Assembly: GCA_039816825.1 (NCBI GenBank)
Contig: JBCBXA010000002.1
Span: forward strand, 31,170 to 95,169
Direction of reading: 5' to 3'
Source: JBCBXA01 sp039816825
Lineage (GTDB): Bacteria > Pseudomonadota > Alphaproteobacteria > Rhizobiales > Rhizobiaceae
Length of the DNA stretch: 64,000 nt
The notes under the pieces were generated by a model that was not told the origin of the DNA, did no database searches, and was given only the letters and a program-made list of their open reading frames with translations. Shown one piece after another: positions 17,520 to 27,001 of the stretch. Made by a program: the position numbers and the translations under genes. Within the stretch, counting starts at the first letter, position 1. Each line of letters starts with the position of its first letter.

Positions 17520-17588
17520 GGACAACTCCCGTGGGCGATGGTCGCGTTCTCTCGCAATCCTTGGCGAAGCGGTCTAGACCTTCAAGTC

Positions 17589-18830
17589 ATGGCGCGCGCA
17601 TTTCTTTTCGTTCTGGATTCTTTTGGCATAGGTGGCGCACCGGATGCCGGGTCCTACGGCCAGGTCAATGGATCCGATCTCGGCGCGAACACGTTCCTGC
17701 ACATTGCCCAGGCATGCGCCCTAGGCGAAGCAGACGACCGGGCGACCGGAAATGGCACATTAAAGCTTCCCAACCTTGCCAGTCTCGGCTTGGCCCATGC
17801 GGCGCACGGGGCCTGCGGAGAAGTGCCAACGGGCTTTGACCTATCGTCACAGTCGCAAGCTCTTGCGGCCCATGCGGTAGAGCAATCCAAGGGCAAGGAC
17901 ACGCCTTCCGGCCATTGGGAGATCGCGGGGCGGCCAGTTCCATTCGACTGGGGTTACTTTCCTCGTAGCGAGCCCACTTTCCCATCCGACTTGCTGGCCG
18001 CCATCTATGATGAAGCTGGGCTGGCCGGCTCTCTGGGCAACGAACACGCATCGGGCACCGAGATCATAAGCCGCCTTGGCGCACAGCATGTGAAAACGGG
18101 GCAGCCGATCTTCTACACGTCCAACGATTCCGTGTTTCAGATCGCGGCGCACGAGGACCCGGACATTTTTGGATTGGATCGCCTTCTCGACCTTTGCCAA
18201 ACAGTCTTTCGACACACATCCAAACTGAATGTGGGGCGTGTGATTGCCAGGCCTTTCGTGGGCGATGCTGAAATGGGGTTCGATCGCACGGGCAACCGTC
18301 GGGATTTCGCCATTGCTCCACCGGAGGACACGCTGCTGGACCGCGCCAAGGCGGCCGGGCGTCAGGTCATCGCGGTGGGAAAGATTGCCGATATCTACGC
18401 CCAATCAGGGGTGACGGATGTCAGGAAGGCTTCGGGCAATGAAGCGCTGACTGACACCACTCTCAAAGCCATGGACGATGCGCAGGACGGCGATCTGGTG
18501 TTCACGAATTTTGTCGACTTCGACATGCTCTACGGTCACCGGCGGGATGTTTCAGGCTATGCGGCAGCGCTTGAAGCTTTTGACGCGCGGCTGCCTGAGC
18601 TTATGGCAAAGTTGCGGGACGATGATCTGATGGTGCTGACCGCAGACCATGGTTGTGACCCGTCTTGGCACGGCACAGACCACACACGAGAACAGGTGCC
18701 AGTGCTTGCCTATCGGCCCGGCATTCGTGGAGGCTTCATCGGCCAGCGTGACAGCTTTGCCGATATCGGAGCATCCGTTGCGCAGCACCTCGGCCTGCCC
18801 ACCGGCCCTCATGGGAGGAGTTTCCTATGA
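17589..18830 (+). CDS. deoB: Phosphopentomutase
   Basis: The 413-residue enzyme interconverts (deoxy)ribose 1- and 5-phosphate in nucleoside breakdown. Alkaline-phosphatase-superfamily metal sites are visible: LDSFGIGGAPDA at the start, DFVDFDMLYGHRRD in the middle and TADHGCDPSWHGTDHTRE near the end. Length fits the family. The ATG at 17589 begins the conserved N-terminus MARAFLFVLDSFG. It is coupled to add by ATGA and works with DeoA, DeoC and PunA encoded on the opposite strand nearby. Confidence 0.94.
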   Translation: MARAFLFVLDSFGIGGAPDAGSYGQVNGSDLGANTFLHIAQACALGEADDRATGNGTLKLPNLASLGLAHAAHGACGEVPTGFDLSSQSQALAAHAVEQSKGKDTPSGHWEIAGRPVPFDWGYFPRSEPTFPSDLLAAIYDEAGLAGSLGNEHASGTEIISRLGAQHVKTGQPIFYTSNDSVFQIAAHEDPDIFGLDRLLDLCQTVFRHTSKLNVGRVIARPFVGDAEMGFDRTGNRRDFAIAPPEDTLLDRAKAAGRQVIAVGKIADIYAQSGVTDVRKASGNEALTDTTLKAMDDAQDGDLVFTNFVDFDMLYGHRRDVSGYAAALEAFDARLPELMAKLRDDDLMVLTADHGCDPSWHGTDHTREQVPVLAYRPGIRGGFIGQRDSFADIGASVAQHLGLPTGPHGRSFL

Positions 18831-19816
18831 CCACGGCTTTGCCGCCAATGGTGGATATTCACACCCACATTGAAGGCGCCGCCCACCCCCAGTTTGTGCG
18901 CGCGCAGGCTCAAAAATATGGCGTGGATCTCAGCAATATCTTTGCCGAAAATGGCGAAACCTATTGCTGGCACGACTTCACATCTTTCATCGCCGCCTAT
19001 GGGGCTGTCTCCGACGTTCTGCGAGCGCCAGAGGACTACGTCGCGCTGACCGAAGATGTGCTCCTGCGCCAGGCAGGCGACGGGGTCATCTATCAGGAGT
19101 TCTTCTGCTCCCACGACAATTCAGATCGCATGGGTTGCCATGTGACTGATATGTGGGATGCGATGGCCGAAGGCGCAGCCCAAGCCAAGGCGAAGACCGG
19201 CATTGAGTGCCGCTTCATTACCACGGGCGTGCGCAACCTAGGCATGCATCATGTGGATGAAGCTGCCGTGCTGGCCGAAGCTCACCCACACCCGATGGTG
19301 ACCGGTTTCGGCATGGCGGGGGACGAGCGCATGGGCCACCCATCAGAAGTGGCGAGTGCGTTTGAACGGGCCAAGGGTGCGGGCCTGAGACTGACAGCCC
19401 ACGCAGGCGAGCTCTGCGAAGCGCAGAGCGTTCGCGACTGCCTGGACCATCTCGATCTCGAGCGGGTTGGCCATGGCGTTCGGGCCATTGAGGATGCCGA
19501 TCTTGTTCAGCGTCTGGCTGCGGAAGGCGTGGTTCTTGAAGTCTGCCCCGGATCCAACATTGCGCTGGACGTTTTCACCACGGACACGCACCCGCTTCGG
19601 GCCCTGAGGGATGCTGGGGTGAAAGTGACAGTGGCGGCTGACGACCCGCCATTCTTCAAAACCACCACCAAGGCCGAATATGAGATGGCAAGAAACCAGT
19701 TTGGTTTCTCGGGCGATGGCTTGCTACAACTGAGCCGCACCGCCCTGAACGCTGCCTTCGTGGATGAAGACACGCGTGATGCCCTCATTGCCAAACTTGA
19801 CGAACACCACCCTTAG
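18827..19816 (+). CDS. add: Adenosine deaminase
   Basis: The 329-residue amidohydrolase converts (deoxy)adenosine to (deoxy)inosine. Zinc and catalytic motifs are visible: DIHTHIEG at the N-terminus, TAHAGE, the segment RVGHGVRAI, and ADDPPFF for the last Asp pair. The start overlaps deoB by ATGA. Its product feeds PunA. It is followed 15 bp later by upp, so deoB-add-upp forms one plus-strand operon. Confidence 0.9.
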   Translation: MTTALPPMVDIHTHIEGAAHPQFVRAQAQKYGVDLSNIFAENGETYCWHDFTSFIAAYGAVSDVLRAPEDYVALTEDVLLRQAGDGVIYQEFFCSHDNSDRMGCHVTDMWDAMAEGAAQAKAKTGIECRFITTGVRNLGMHHVDEAAVLAEAHPHPMVTGFGMAGDERMGHPSEVASAFERAKGAGLRLTAHAGELCEAQSVRDCLDHLDLERVGHGVRAIEDADLVQRLAAEGVVLEVCPGSNIALDVFTTDTHPLRALRDAGVKVTVAADDPPFFKTTTKAEYEMARNQFGFSGDGLLQLSRTALNAAFVDEDTRDALIAKLDEHHP

Positions 19817-19830
19817 CCAGCGAGTCACCC

Positions 19831-20481
19831 GTGAGCCGTTCTTCCTACACACCGCAAAATACCACTGTAATCGACCACCCGCTGGTGCAGCACAAGCTGA
19901 GCCATATGCGCCAGAAGGAGACGTCGACCGCCGGCTTCCGCCGCCTGCTGCGGGAGATTTCGCTGTTGCTTTGCTATGAGGTCACGAGGGAAATCCCTAT
20001 GACCCAGGTGCATATCGATACGCCGCTGGAAGAGATGGAAGCGCCCATGTTGGCGGGCAAGAAAATGGTGTTCGCCTCTGTGCTGCGCGCTGGCAATGGC
20101 TTGCTCGAAGGCATGCTGGATCTCGTGCCTTCTGCTCGCGTGGCGCATGTGGGGCTCTACCGCGACCATGAAACGCTGCAGCCGGTTGAATACTACTTCA
20201 AGGCTCCAGAGGATCTCTCGGACCGCCTTACAATCGTTGTCGATCCTATGCTGGCGACTGCGAACTCAGCCATCATGGCCGTCGATAAACTCAAGGAGCG
20301 CGGTGCGAAAGACATGCGGTTCCTCTGCCTTCTGGCGGCTCCGGAGGGGATTGAGAACTTCGAGAAGGCCCAGCCGGACGTGCCGATCTTCACGGCGTCC
20401 ATCGACAGCCACCTGAACGAGAACGGCTATATCGTGCCGGGTCTGGGTGACGCAGGAGACCGGATGTACGGCACCAAATAG
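19831..20481 (+). CDS. upp: Uracil phosphoribosyltransferase
   Basis: The 216-residue enzyme salvages uracil with PRPP to give UMP. The typical Upp order is present: IDHPLVQHKLSHMR at the N-terminus, SVLRAGNGLLEGML, the PRPP loop VVDPMLATANSAIMAVD, and the C-terminal uracil-binding segment YIVPGLGDAGDRMYGTK. The start is a GTG at 19831; no ATG matches the conserved N-terminus. It completes the plus-strand salvage operon. Confidence 0.94.
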   Translation: MSRSSYTPQNTTVIDHPLVQHKLSHMRQKETSTAGFRRLLREISLLLCYEVTREIPMTQVHIDTPLEEMEAPMLAGKKMVFASVLRAGNGLLEGMLDLVPSARVAHVGLYRDHETLQPVEYYFKAPEDLSDRLTIVVDPMLATANSAIMAVDKLKERGAKDMRFLCLLAAPEGIENFEKAQPDVPIFTASIDSHLNENGYIVPGLGDAGDRMYGTK

Positions 20482-20570
20482 AGGCAATTGGGCAAGGGCT
20501 GAGTAACCCTGAAAGCGGCAATAGTCCGGCTGATAACCTGAATGGAACGCCAGTTACGCATGCTGGAACC

Positions 20571-21140
20571 ATGCGCACACTCATCGTCACCTGTTGTATC
20601 ATCGCCTTCGCAGCTCCGTTCGCCATGAGCAAGCTGCAGGGAATCACCGAGATCAAAACTGGCACCGATGCCGTTGAACCTGTCGTTCAGCAGTCTAAAG
20701 CGACCGCGAAACGCCAGCCTTCTCCACTGCGACCAGTCTACTCCAATGGAACCGGTCGAGTTGGCAGCGGACGTCAGGCCATGATCACGGCGAGCGCCGA
20801 TGGCCATTTTCGCCCCCGGGCGAAGCTCAACAAGATCACGATACCCGTCATGGTGGACACAGGCGCATCCACCATCGCGCTAAACAAAAGCACCGCCAAG
20901 CGCGTGGGCATCCGAGAGAGTTCTCTGAGATATAATATCAGCGTCAGTACGGCGAACGGGACTGTGATGGCTGCCAGAGCCGAATTGGACAGTGTGTCCA
21001 TCGGCAAAATCACAATCCGTGATGTGGAAGCGCTGGTGCTGGACGATAATGCGCTCGACACGGTTCTGCTCGGCAACACATTTCTGGGACGCCTGAAGAG
21101 CTACCGCGTCAGCGACGGCCAGCTGATCCTGCAGAACTGA
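20571..21140 (+). CDS. Retropepsin-like clan AA aspartic protease
   Basis: The 189-residue protein has an N-terminal hydrophobic segment and one retropepsin-like domain with the catalytic motif VMVDTGASTIALN near residue 95, then LVLDDNALDTVLLGNTFLGRLKSY. It matches the alphaproteobacterial TIGR02281-type aspartic protease group: membrane- or periplasm-located single-domain proteases that should act as dimers. Its stop abuts the convergent deoA end. No functional link to the nucleoside genes is evident. Confidence 0.83.
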   Translation: MRTLIVTCCIIAFAAPFAMSKLQGITEIKTGTDAVEPVVQQSKATAKRQPSPLRPVYSNGTGRVGSGRQAMITASADGHFRPRAKLNKITIPVMVDTGASTIALNKSTAKRVGIRESSLRYNISVSTANGTVMAARAELDSVSIGKITIRDVEALVLDDNALDTVLLGNTFLGRLKSYRVSDGQLILQN

Positions 21141-22459
21141 CTATCGGGTGATCCGCTCGAGAAAAAGCGGCGCTTCCGACACTGCTCCAAACGAGACCGC
21201 CGCGCGCAGTGCGGCTTCAGCCCTGTCGGCTGCATCCTCGCTGGCCGCATGGACAGTTCCCAGCAGATCGCCAGAGACGATGCGGTCGCCGATCTGGACG
21301 ACGCCGGAATAGCCGACCGAGTGATCGATCAAATCAGCTGCCACGCGGCGACCGCCACCCAACTCGATAACGGCAACGCCCAGCCCAAACGCATCAATCG
21401 CGCCGATCATGCCCGAGTCTTGAGCGAGGACATCTCGTATCACGGGTGCGGCTACCAGATGAGCGTCAAAGCTCTCGACAAAGTCAGAAGGTCCGCCGAG
21501 TTCCGACACCATCTGGCCAAACTTCTCCGCGGCCGCGCCCGACGAGAGCGCGTGCAAGCACTGCTCCCGCGCATCTTCCAGCGAGGTGGCCACGCCAGCC
21601 GAGACCAGCATCTCAGAGCAGAGTTCCACCGTAACGGCTTCCAGCCGCGTGTCAGCGCTGTCGCCCGTCAACAGCCGGACGGCGTTTCGCATCTCAACAG
21701 CATTGCCAATGGCGCTGGCGAGGGGCTGGTTCATATCCGTCAAAAGAGCCGTGGTCTTCACCCCCGCCCCATTGGCGACATTCACCAGGCTGGTCGCCAG
21801 TTCGCGTGCTTCATCGGCATCTTTCATGAAAGCGCCGTTGCCGCATTTCACATCCAACACGAGGGCGTCGAGCCCGGCGGCCAGCTTCTTGGACAGGATG
21901 GATGCCGTGATGAGCGACACGCTCTCGACCGTCGCGGTCACGTCGCGAATGCCGTAGAAGCGTTTGTCGGCGGGGGCGAGATCCGCCGTCTGGCCAATGA
22001 TGGCGCAGCCGACGCTCTTCGTCACTTTGCGGAAGAGCGCCTCGTCGGCTGCGTTTGATAACCAGGAATGGAATCGAACTTGTCGAGCGTGCCACCTGTG
22101 TGACCAAGGCCCCGACCGGAGATCATTGGGACGTAGGCTCCGCAGGCTGCCACAATGGGCGCGAGGATCAGGGAGACATTGTCGCCCACCCCACCCGTCG
22201 AGTGTTTGTCCACCACGGGCCCATCGAGATCCGGCCATGCCAGAACCGTTCCACTGTCCCGCATGGCGGTTGTGAGGGCGACACGCTCGTCCACCTCCAT
22301 GCCCTTGAAGAACACGGCCATGGCAAACGCCGCCACCTGCCCCTCTGACACTGAGCCATCGGTGATGCCTGCCACGAAATCCGCGATGCGCTCAGCGGGA
22401 ACGGATTGTCCTTCCCGCTTCAGGCGGATTGTCTCCTGGGTCAGGAACTTGCGAGCCAT
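21141..22459 (-). pseudogene. deoA: Thymidine phosphorylase with a single-base frameshift
   Basis: Two overlapping minus-strand frames together encode one full DeoA. The N-terminal frame (from the ATG at 22459) carries the conserved VVDKHSTGGVGDNVSL and MISGRGLGHTGGTLDKFDSIPGY, then goes wrong. The other frame continues with DEALFRKV, CAIIGQTADLAPADKRFYGIRD and runs to a normal C-terminus. Restoring one base at about 22058-22060 gives SIPGYSNAADEALFRKV, the same spacing as E. coli DeoA, and a 439-residue protein. Both halves are well conserved, so the lesion is recent or a sequencing error. It is the last gene of the nucleoside operon. Confidence 0.88.
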
Positions 22460-22462
22460 GGA

Positions 22463-23227
22463 TCAGTATCCGCCGGTGGGGGCGGCCTCGCTGCCCGTCA
22501 GCACGGCTTCAACACTGGCCAGCAGGCTTGACGCGCCAAACCGATAGGTGTGCGGACTGGCCCACCCCTCGCCCAGAATCGATGAAGCCAATTCGAGATG
22601 AGCCTTCGCTTCATCGAAGGTGCGAATGCCCCCTGCGGGCTTGAAGCCAACCGATTGGCCAGACTCGGCGATAGCGCTCAGCATAATGCGGGCGCTTTCC
22701 AGCGTTGCGTTTTCGGCAACCTTGCCGGTGGAGGTTTTGATAAAGTCGGCGCCCTCATCAATGCACATCAGCGATGCTGACCGGATAAGATCCTCATTGG
22801 CGAGCTCGCCCGTTTCGAGGATGACCTTGAGTTGCGCAGGCTGATCAATCACCGCCCGCACAGCAGCCACCTGTTCAGTGGCGGTATCAACATCGCCAAG
22901 CGTCCATGCGCGATAAGGAAATACGAGATCAATCTCATCCGCACCGGCCTTGAGCACATCGACCGTTTCACCGACGACAGCCGCAGTGTCGGTGCCCCCC
23001 TTTGGAAAATTCACAACCGTGGCCACGCGGACCGCACTTGCCGCCAAGGCCTTCTTGCTCTGCGCCACAAAGCGCGGCCAAACGCAAACGGCTGCCGTCG
23101 CCGGGCGAATGTCATTTCCCAGCGCGGTCGCACAAAGCGCGTCGATGTCAGCGGCGTTGCAATCATCATTGAGGTTCGTCAGGTCGATCATGGAAATGAT
23201 CGAACAGGCAAGATCCATATCGCTCAT
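22463..23227 (-). CDS. deoC: Deoxyribose-phosphate aldolase
   Basis: The 254-residue class I aldolase splits deoxyribose 5-phosphate into glyceraldehyde 3-phosphate and acetaldehyde. The Schiff-base Lys lies in GADFIKTSTGK, the catalytic partner Asp in ADEIDLVFPY, and the second Lys in SVGFKPAGGIR. Length and order match the E. coli-type DeoC rather than the shorter form. The ATG at 23227 overlaps the punA stop as TGATG. It completes the path from deoxynucleosides to central metabolism. Confidence 0.93.
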   Translation of the reverse strand: MSDMDLACSIISMIDLTNLNDDCNAADIDALCATALGNDIRPATAAVCVWPRFVAQSKKALAASAVRVATVVNFPKGGTDTAAVVGETVDVLKAGADEIDLVFPYRAWTLGDVDTATEQVAAVRAVIDQPAQLKVILETGELANEDLIRSASLMCIDEGADFIKTSTGKVAENATLESARIMLSAIAESGQSVGFKPAGGIRTFDEAKAHLELASSILGEGWASPHTYRFGASSLLASVEAVLTGSEAAPTGGY

Positions 23228-24027
23228 CAAAGCGCTCCGCTGGACACGGCTTGGGTGAGAATTTTGGCCAGTTTTTCTCCGCCAATCGGGGCCATCTGTT
23301 TGGTCTCATCATGGCTCAGCGTGGTGGAATGCATGCCCGCGCCCATATTGGTGACAACCGAGAAACCCGCCACACGCAGTCCGTAGAAGCGCGCTAGAAT
23401 GGCTTCGGGCACCGTAGACATGCCGACCGCATTAGCCCCCAGAGTCTGGGACAGGCGTATCTCGGCCGGTGTTTCGAAGGTTGGGCCCGAGAACCACATA
23501 TAGATGCCCTCGGCCATCGGTATGCTGGCCGTGTCGGCCGCTTGCCTGAACACGCTGCGCAACTCACGATCATAGACCTCTGACAGGTCAACGAAGCGTG
23601 CGTCTGTCTCCTCACCCATCAGCGGGTTCATACCGGACCAGTTTATGTGATCGGTGATCTGCATCACCGATCCGGGCTCTATCGCCGTGTCCACGGACCC
23701 GGCGGCGTTGGTCAGGACAAGGTTCTCAATGCCGATCCCGCTGAGCGCTTCGATCACGGGGCGCATGGCCGCCGCATCGCCCTGCTCATAATAGTGCACG
23801 CGCCCGGACAGCATCATGATTGGCTTTTCGGCAATGGTTCCGGCAACAACGCGGCGGGAATGGCCTGTCACGTTGCCAGCGGGAAAGCCGGGCAGATCCT
23901 CATACGGAATCGAGACGGCGTCCTGGACCGTATCAGCCAGATCGCCGAGGCCTGACCCCAGAATCATCGCCGTGCGCGGGGAACGGCCCTCAAGGCCTTT
24001 GACCAAGGTTTCAACAGCCGGGTTCAT
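23227..24027 (-). CDS. punA: Purine-nucleoside phosphorylase (trimeric PunA type)
   Basis: The 266-residue enzyme phosphorolyses purine (deoxy)nucleosides. Visible landmarks are the phosphate loop ILGSGLGDLAD, GRVHYYEQGD, NAAGSVD, DHINWSGMNPL, GPTFETPAEIR and the base-pocket segment SVVTNMGAGM. These place it in the trimeric NP-II family, not the hexameric DeoD family. The ATG at 24027 overlaps the cdd stop as TGATG. It receives inosine made by Add and passes pentose 1-phosphate to DeoB. Confidence 0.92.
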   Translation of the reverse strand: MNPAVETLVKGLEGRSPRTAMILGSGLGDLADTVQDAVSIPYEDLPGFPAGNVTGHSRRVVAGTIAEKPIMMLSGRVHYYEQGDAAAMRPVIEALSGIGIENLVLTNAAGSVDTAIEPGSVMQITDHINWSGMNPLMGEETDARFVDLSEVYDRELRSVFRQAADTASIPMAEGIYMWFSGPTFETPAEIRLSQTLGANAVGMSTVPEAILARFYGLRVAGFSVVTNMGAGMHSTTLSHDETKQMAPIGGEKLAKILTQAVSSGAL

Positions 24028-24437
24028 CACTCGTCCTTCAGTGCTTCGGCATCAAACCCACGGGGGAAAAGCGCCGACAAAGTCGTGGTCTCAACGATTC
24101 CGGTTCCATCTGTCAGATGAAGGATCGGATCTCCATGCGCAAACTCCGCAAGCCGCTGGCGGCACCCACCACAGGGTGTGATCAGGTCCTTCTTCGGAGC
24201 GTAGACCGCCACTTCCACAATGCCATCGGCACCTGCCATCACCATATGGGCGATGGCGCTTGTCTCCGCGCACCAGCCCTCTGGGTAGGAAACGACTTCA
24301 ATATTGGCTCCGGTGAAGACTTGGCCATCCGCCGTGCGAATGGCTGCCCCCACTGGAAAGTCAGAGTAGGTCGCACGGTGTTTCAGGCTCGCCACTTTGG
24401 CCGCTTCATAAAGCTCCCGTGCGCTGTCCGCACTCAC
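24027..24437 (-). CDS. cdd: Cytidine deaminase
   Basis: The 136-residue zinc enzyme deaminates (deoxy)cytidine to (deoxy)uridine. The zinc and catalytic motifs are intact: CAETSAIAHM with the catalytic Glu, and PCGGCRQ with two Cys ligands. It belongs to the short homotetrameric class. The start is a GTG placed directly after the upstream permease stop, so translation is coupled. It belongs to the minus-strand nucleoside operon. Confidence 0.93.
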   Translation of the reverse strand: MSADSARELYEAAKVASLKHRATYSDFPVGAAIRTADGQVFTGANIEVVSYPEGWCAETSAIAHMVMAGADGIVEVAVYAPKKDLITPCGGCRQRLAEFAHGDPILHLTDGTGIVETTTLSALFPRGFDAEALKDE

Positions 24438-25409
24438 CTATCGCTCCTTGGTATAGGGCACGCCACCTGCCTTGGGCGGAATGGCCTTGCCGATGAAACC
24501 AGCCAGCAGGACCACCACCAGAATATAGGGCAGTGCCTGAATGAATTGCGGGTTGAAGCTGCCGATGACCGGAATGCCGTCGACCCCTTGAATGACGGTG
24601 GACGTTGCGTCGAAGAATGCGAACAGCAGGCACGCTCCCAGAACGGGCCACGGCCGCCATTTGGCGAAAATCAGCGCCGCGAGCGCGATATATCCACGTC
24701 CCGCCGTCATGTCCTTGCCGAAGCCAACCGATTGGGCGAGGGACAGCGACGTGCCAGCAAAGCCGCACAGGACACCGCAGATGATCACTGCGCGGTACCG
24801 CTCAAAAGTGACCGAGATGCCCGCCGTATCAACGGCACCCGGGTTCTCGCCCACGGCCCGCAAGCGCAGCCCGATGCGAGTGCGGTAGAGTATCCACGCC
24901 GTCAACGGCACGGCCAGAATGGCGAAGTAAACCAAGATATTGTGGCCGGAGATGATGTCGGAATAGATGGTCCCGACAAGAGGCACATTCTGAAGAGTGT
25001 CCGCCAGGGGCAGAGTGATATCGAGGAACCGGCCATCGGAGGAGAGCATGGGTGTGCGACCACCCTGCCGAAACAGCGCCTGACCAAACAAGACGGTCAC
25101 CCCGGCTGCAAAGAAGTTGATCGCCACGCCCGACACGATCTGGTTGCCCCGCACGGTGATGGACGCAAAGCCGTGGACCAGCGACAGCAGCACCGAGGAC
25201 AGAATGCCCGCCATGAGCCCGAGCCAGGCGCTGTCCATGTAGAAGGCCACAGCCGCTGCTGCGAAGGCTGCCCCCAGCATCTTGCCTTCAAGGCCAATGT
25301 CGAACACGCCGGCGCGCTCGGAATAAAGGCCAGCAAGCGCTGCGAATATCAGCGGCACAGCTGCCTGAATGGTGGCGTTGATAACCGAGACAATGATGAC
25401 AAGATCCAT
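24438..25409 (-). CDS. Nucleoside-type ABC transporter permease (second)
   Basis: The 323-residue membrane protein resembles permeases of the BMP/nucleoside ABC family (YufQ/NupC-like). It has 8-9 hydrophobic spans and the motif GLEGKMLGAAFAAAA near residue 40. Near the middle, AVGENPGAVDTAGISV is the coupling segment that meets the ATPase. The ATG at 25409 has AGGAGG 5 bases upstream. With the permease at 25419 it forms the heterodimeric channel. The clustered cdd, punA, deoC and deoA genes indicate nucleoside substrates. Confidence 0.9.
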   Translation of the reverse strand: MDLVIIVSVINATIQAAVPLIFAALAGLYSERAGVFDIGLEGKMLGAAFAAAAVAFYMDSAWLGLMAGILSSVLLSLVHGFASITVRGNQIVSGVAINFFAAGVTVLFGQALFRQGGRTPMLSSDGRFLDITLPLADTLQNVPLVGTIYSDIISGHNILVYFAILAVPLTAWILYRTRIGLRLRAVGENPGAVDTAGISVTFERYRAVIICGVLCGFAGTSLSLAQSVGFGKDMTAGRGYIALAALIFAKWRPWPVLGACLLFAFFDATSTVIQGVDGIPVIGSFNPQFIQALPYILVVVLLAGFIGKAIPPKAGGVPYTKER

Positions 25410-25418
25410 GATCGCCTC

Positions 25419-26534
25419 CTACTCCGCCGCCGCAGGTGCGCGCGAGCTGCGCCATTCACGATAGATTGCCGTGATGGTTGGCCGGAACATGTGCTCCATT
25501 GCACCGGCAAACAGGATTACCAGCCCCTGGATCACCACAATCATATCGCGGGTGATGGCCGGCATGTCGAAGGCCAGCTCCGCCCCACCCTGATAAAGTG
25601 CGCCGAACAGAATGGCCGCCGGTATGATGCCGGCGGGGTGAGAACGGCCCATGAGGGCGACCGCGATGCCGACAAAGCCCGCACCGGCCACATTGTCGAG
25701 CGTATAACGAGCCTCAGACCCCACCACCGTATTCATGGCCATCATGCCCGCCAGCGCGCCAGAGATCAGCATGACAATGATGATGGTGCGGGTTTGCGGG
25801 ATGCCAGCATAGATGGCTGCAGATGGTGAAACGCCCGTGGTCCGCACTTCATAGCCAAAACGCGTGCGCCAAATGAGCAGCCAGACGAGGAAAGCTGCGA
25901 GCAGCGCCACCAGGAAGGAAATGTTGAACGGGGCAGAACGGATGTTGATACCGAAAAGCCCCATTACGAAATCCATCTTCGGGATCTGCGCACCAGGTGG
26001 GAATGGCGCCGTTGCAGGCTCCATGGAGCCGTCTGGGCGAAGGGCACCAGACAGAAGATAAGTGATCAGTGCCGCGCCAATAAAATTGAACATGATCGTC
26101 GTGATCACGATGTGGCTGCCGCGCGTCGCTTGAAGCCAGGCGGGGATCAGCGCCCAGAGCGCGCCAAACAAGGCAGTTGCCAGAACGAGCAGCGGGAAGT
26201 TCACATACCAGGGCAGTATCGTGCCGAGCGAAATCGCAATCAGCGCAGCGCCAAGACCACCAACAAGCGCTTGCCCTTCACCGCCAATGTTGAAGAGCCC
26301 CGCGTGGAACGCGACGGCCACAGCAAGGCCGGTGAAGATGAAATTGGTCGCGTAGAACAGGGTGAAGCCAATGCCGGACCCATATCCAAACGCGCCACGC
26401 ACCATCAGCTGCGCGGCCTCCAGCGGGTTCTCACCAACAAACAGGACCACCAGCCCCGCCACCAGAAAGGCGACGCCAAGGTTGAGAAAGGGGATCAGTC
26501 CAAAATCGATCCACTTGGGAAGATCGTCACTCAT
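25419..26534 (-). CDS. Nucleoside-type ABC transporter permease (first)
   Basis: The 371-residue multi-span membrane protein resembles YufP/NupB-type permeases. It carries the segment FNIGGEGQALVGGLGAA and the coupling-loop segment RTTGVSPSAAIYAGI. It pairs with the permease at 24438, from which it is separated by 9 bp. Its ATG overlaps the VOC gene stop as ATGA. The C-terminal tail is basic (IYREWRSSRAP). Substrate assignment to nucleosides rests on the neighbouring genes. Confidence 0.9.
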   Translation of the reverse strand: MSDDLPKWIDFGLIPFLNLGVAFLVAGLVVLFVGENPLEAAQLMVRGAFGYGSGIGFTLFYATNFIFTGLAVAVAFHAGLFNIGGEGQALVGGLGAALIAISLGTILPWYVNFPLLVLATALFGALWALIPAWLQATRGSHIVITTIMFNFIGAALITYLLSGALRPDGSMEPATAPFPPGAQIPKMDFVMGLFGINIRSAPFNISFLVALLAAFLVWLLIWRTRFGYEVRTTGVSPSAAIYAGIPQTRTIIIVMLISGALAGMMAMNTVVGSEARYTLDNVAGAGFVGIAVALMGRSHPAGIIPAAILFGALYQGGAELAFDMPAITRDMIVVIQGLVILFAGAMEHMFRPTITAIYREWRSSRAPAAAE

Positions 26535-27001
26535 GTTTCATCTCCCACCTCTTCCCCGGACGGCCCTTCGGCCGCAAAATCGATGTGTCCGTTCTCATCC
26601 ATGGGGAAGAACGGGTTGTACGCCACTTCCCAAAGATGGCCATCCGGATCGGCAAAGTAGCCGGAATAGCCGCCCCAGAAGACCTTTTGAGGCTGCTTGA
26701 TCGCGGTGGCGCCAACACGGATGGCGTGGGCGTAGGCCTCGTCAACCTCGGCTTCGCTCAGGCAATTGTATGCCGTCGTTACTGCCTTGAAGCCATGACC
26801 CTCGGGTTTGACATGAGCATCCTCGGCCAAACTGTCGGCCCCAAAGAGGCCGAGCACGACATTGGTACCGCGGAAGAACGAAACCTGCTCGTTGGATTGC
26901 TCTGCCTCCAGCGGCCAGCCGAGCGCCTCGTAGAAGGCACGCGCCCGAGGCATATCCGATACCCCAAGCGTCACGATGTTAATGCGCGGTGCCAGGCTCA
27001 T
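26531..27001 (-). CDS. VOC (glyoxalase/dioxygenase-fold) family protein
   Basis: The 156-residue protein has the paired beta-alpha-beta-beta-beta modules of the vicinal-oxygen-chelate superfamily. The start is INIVTLGVSDMPRARAFYEALGW and the end DPDGHLWEVAYNPFF. It most resembles uncharacterised glyoxalase-like proteins of about 140-150 residues; the metal ligands are not certain. It overlaps its neighbours by ATGA on both sides, wedged between the ABC ATPase and the permeases. That tight coupling suggests a function tied to the transported compound, which I cannot name. Confidence 0.82.
   Translation of the reverse strand: MSLAPRINIVTLGVSDMPRARAFYEALGWPLEAEQSNEQVSFFRGTNVVLGLFGADSLAEDAHVKPEGHGFKAVTTAYNCLSEAEVDEAYAHAIRVGATAIKQPQKVFWGGYSGYFADPDGHLWEVAYNPFFPMDENGHIDFAAEGPSGEEVGDET

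Noticed and set aside
22055..22070. Programmed ribosomal frameshift in deoA
   Set aside because: No slippery heptamer or following structure is visible, and deoA is not a gene known to use frameshifting.
24117..25829. Plus-strand open frame of 570 codons across cdd and the permeases
   Set aside because: It runs antisense to well-supported genes and is rich in His, Arg and Gln, as expected of a shadow frame.
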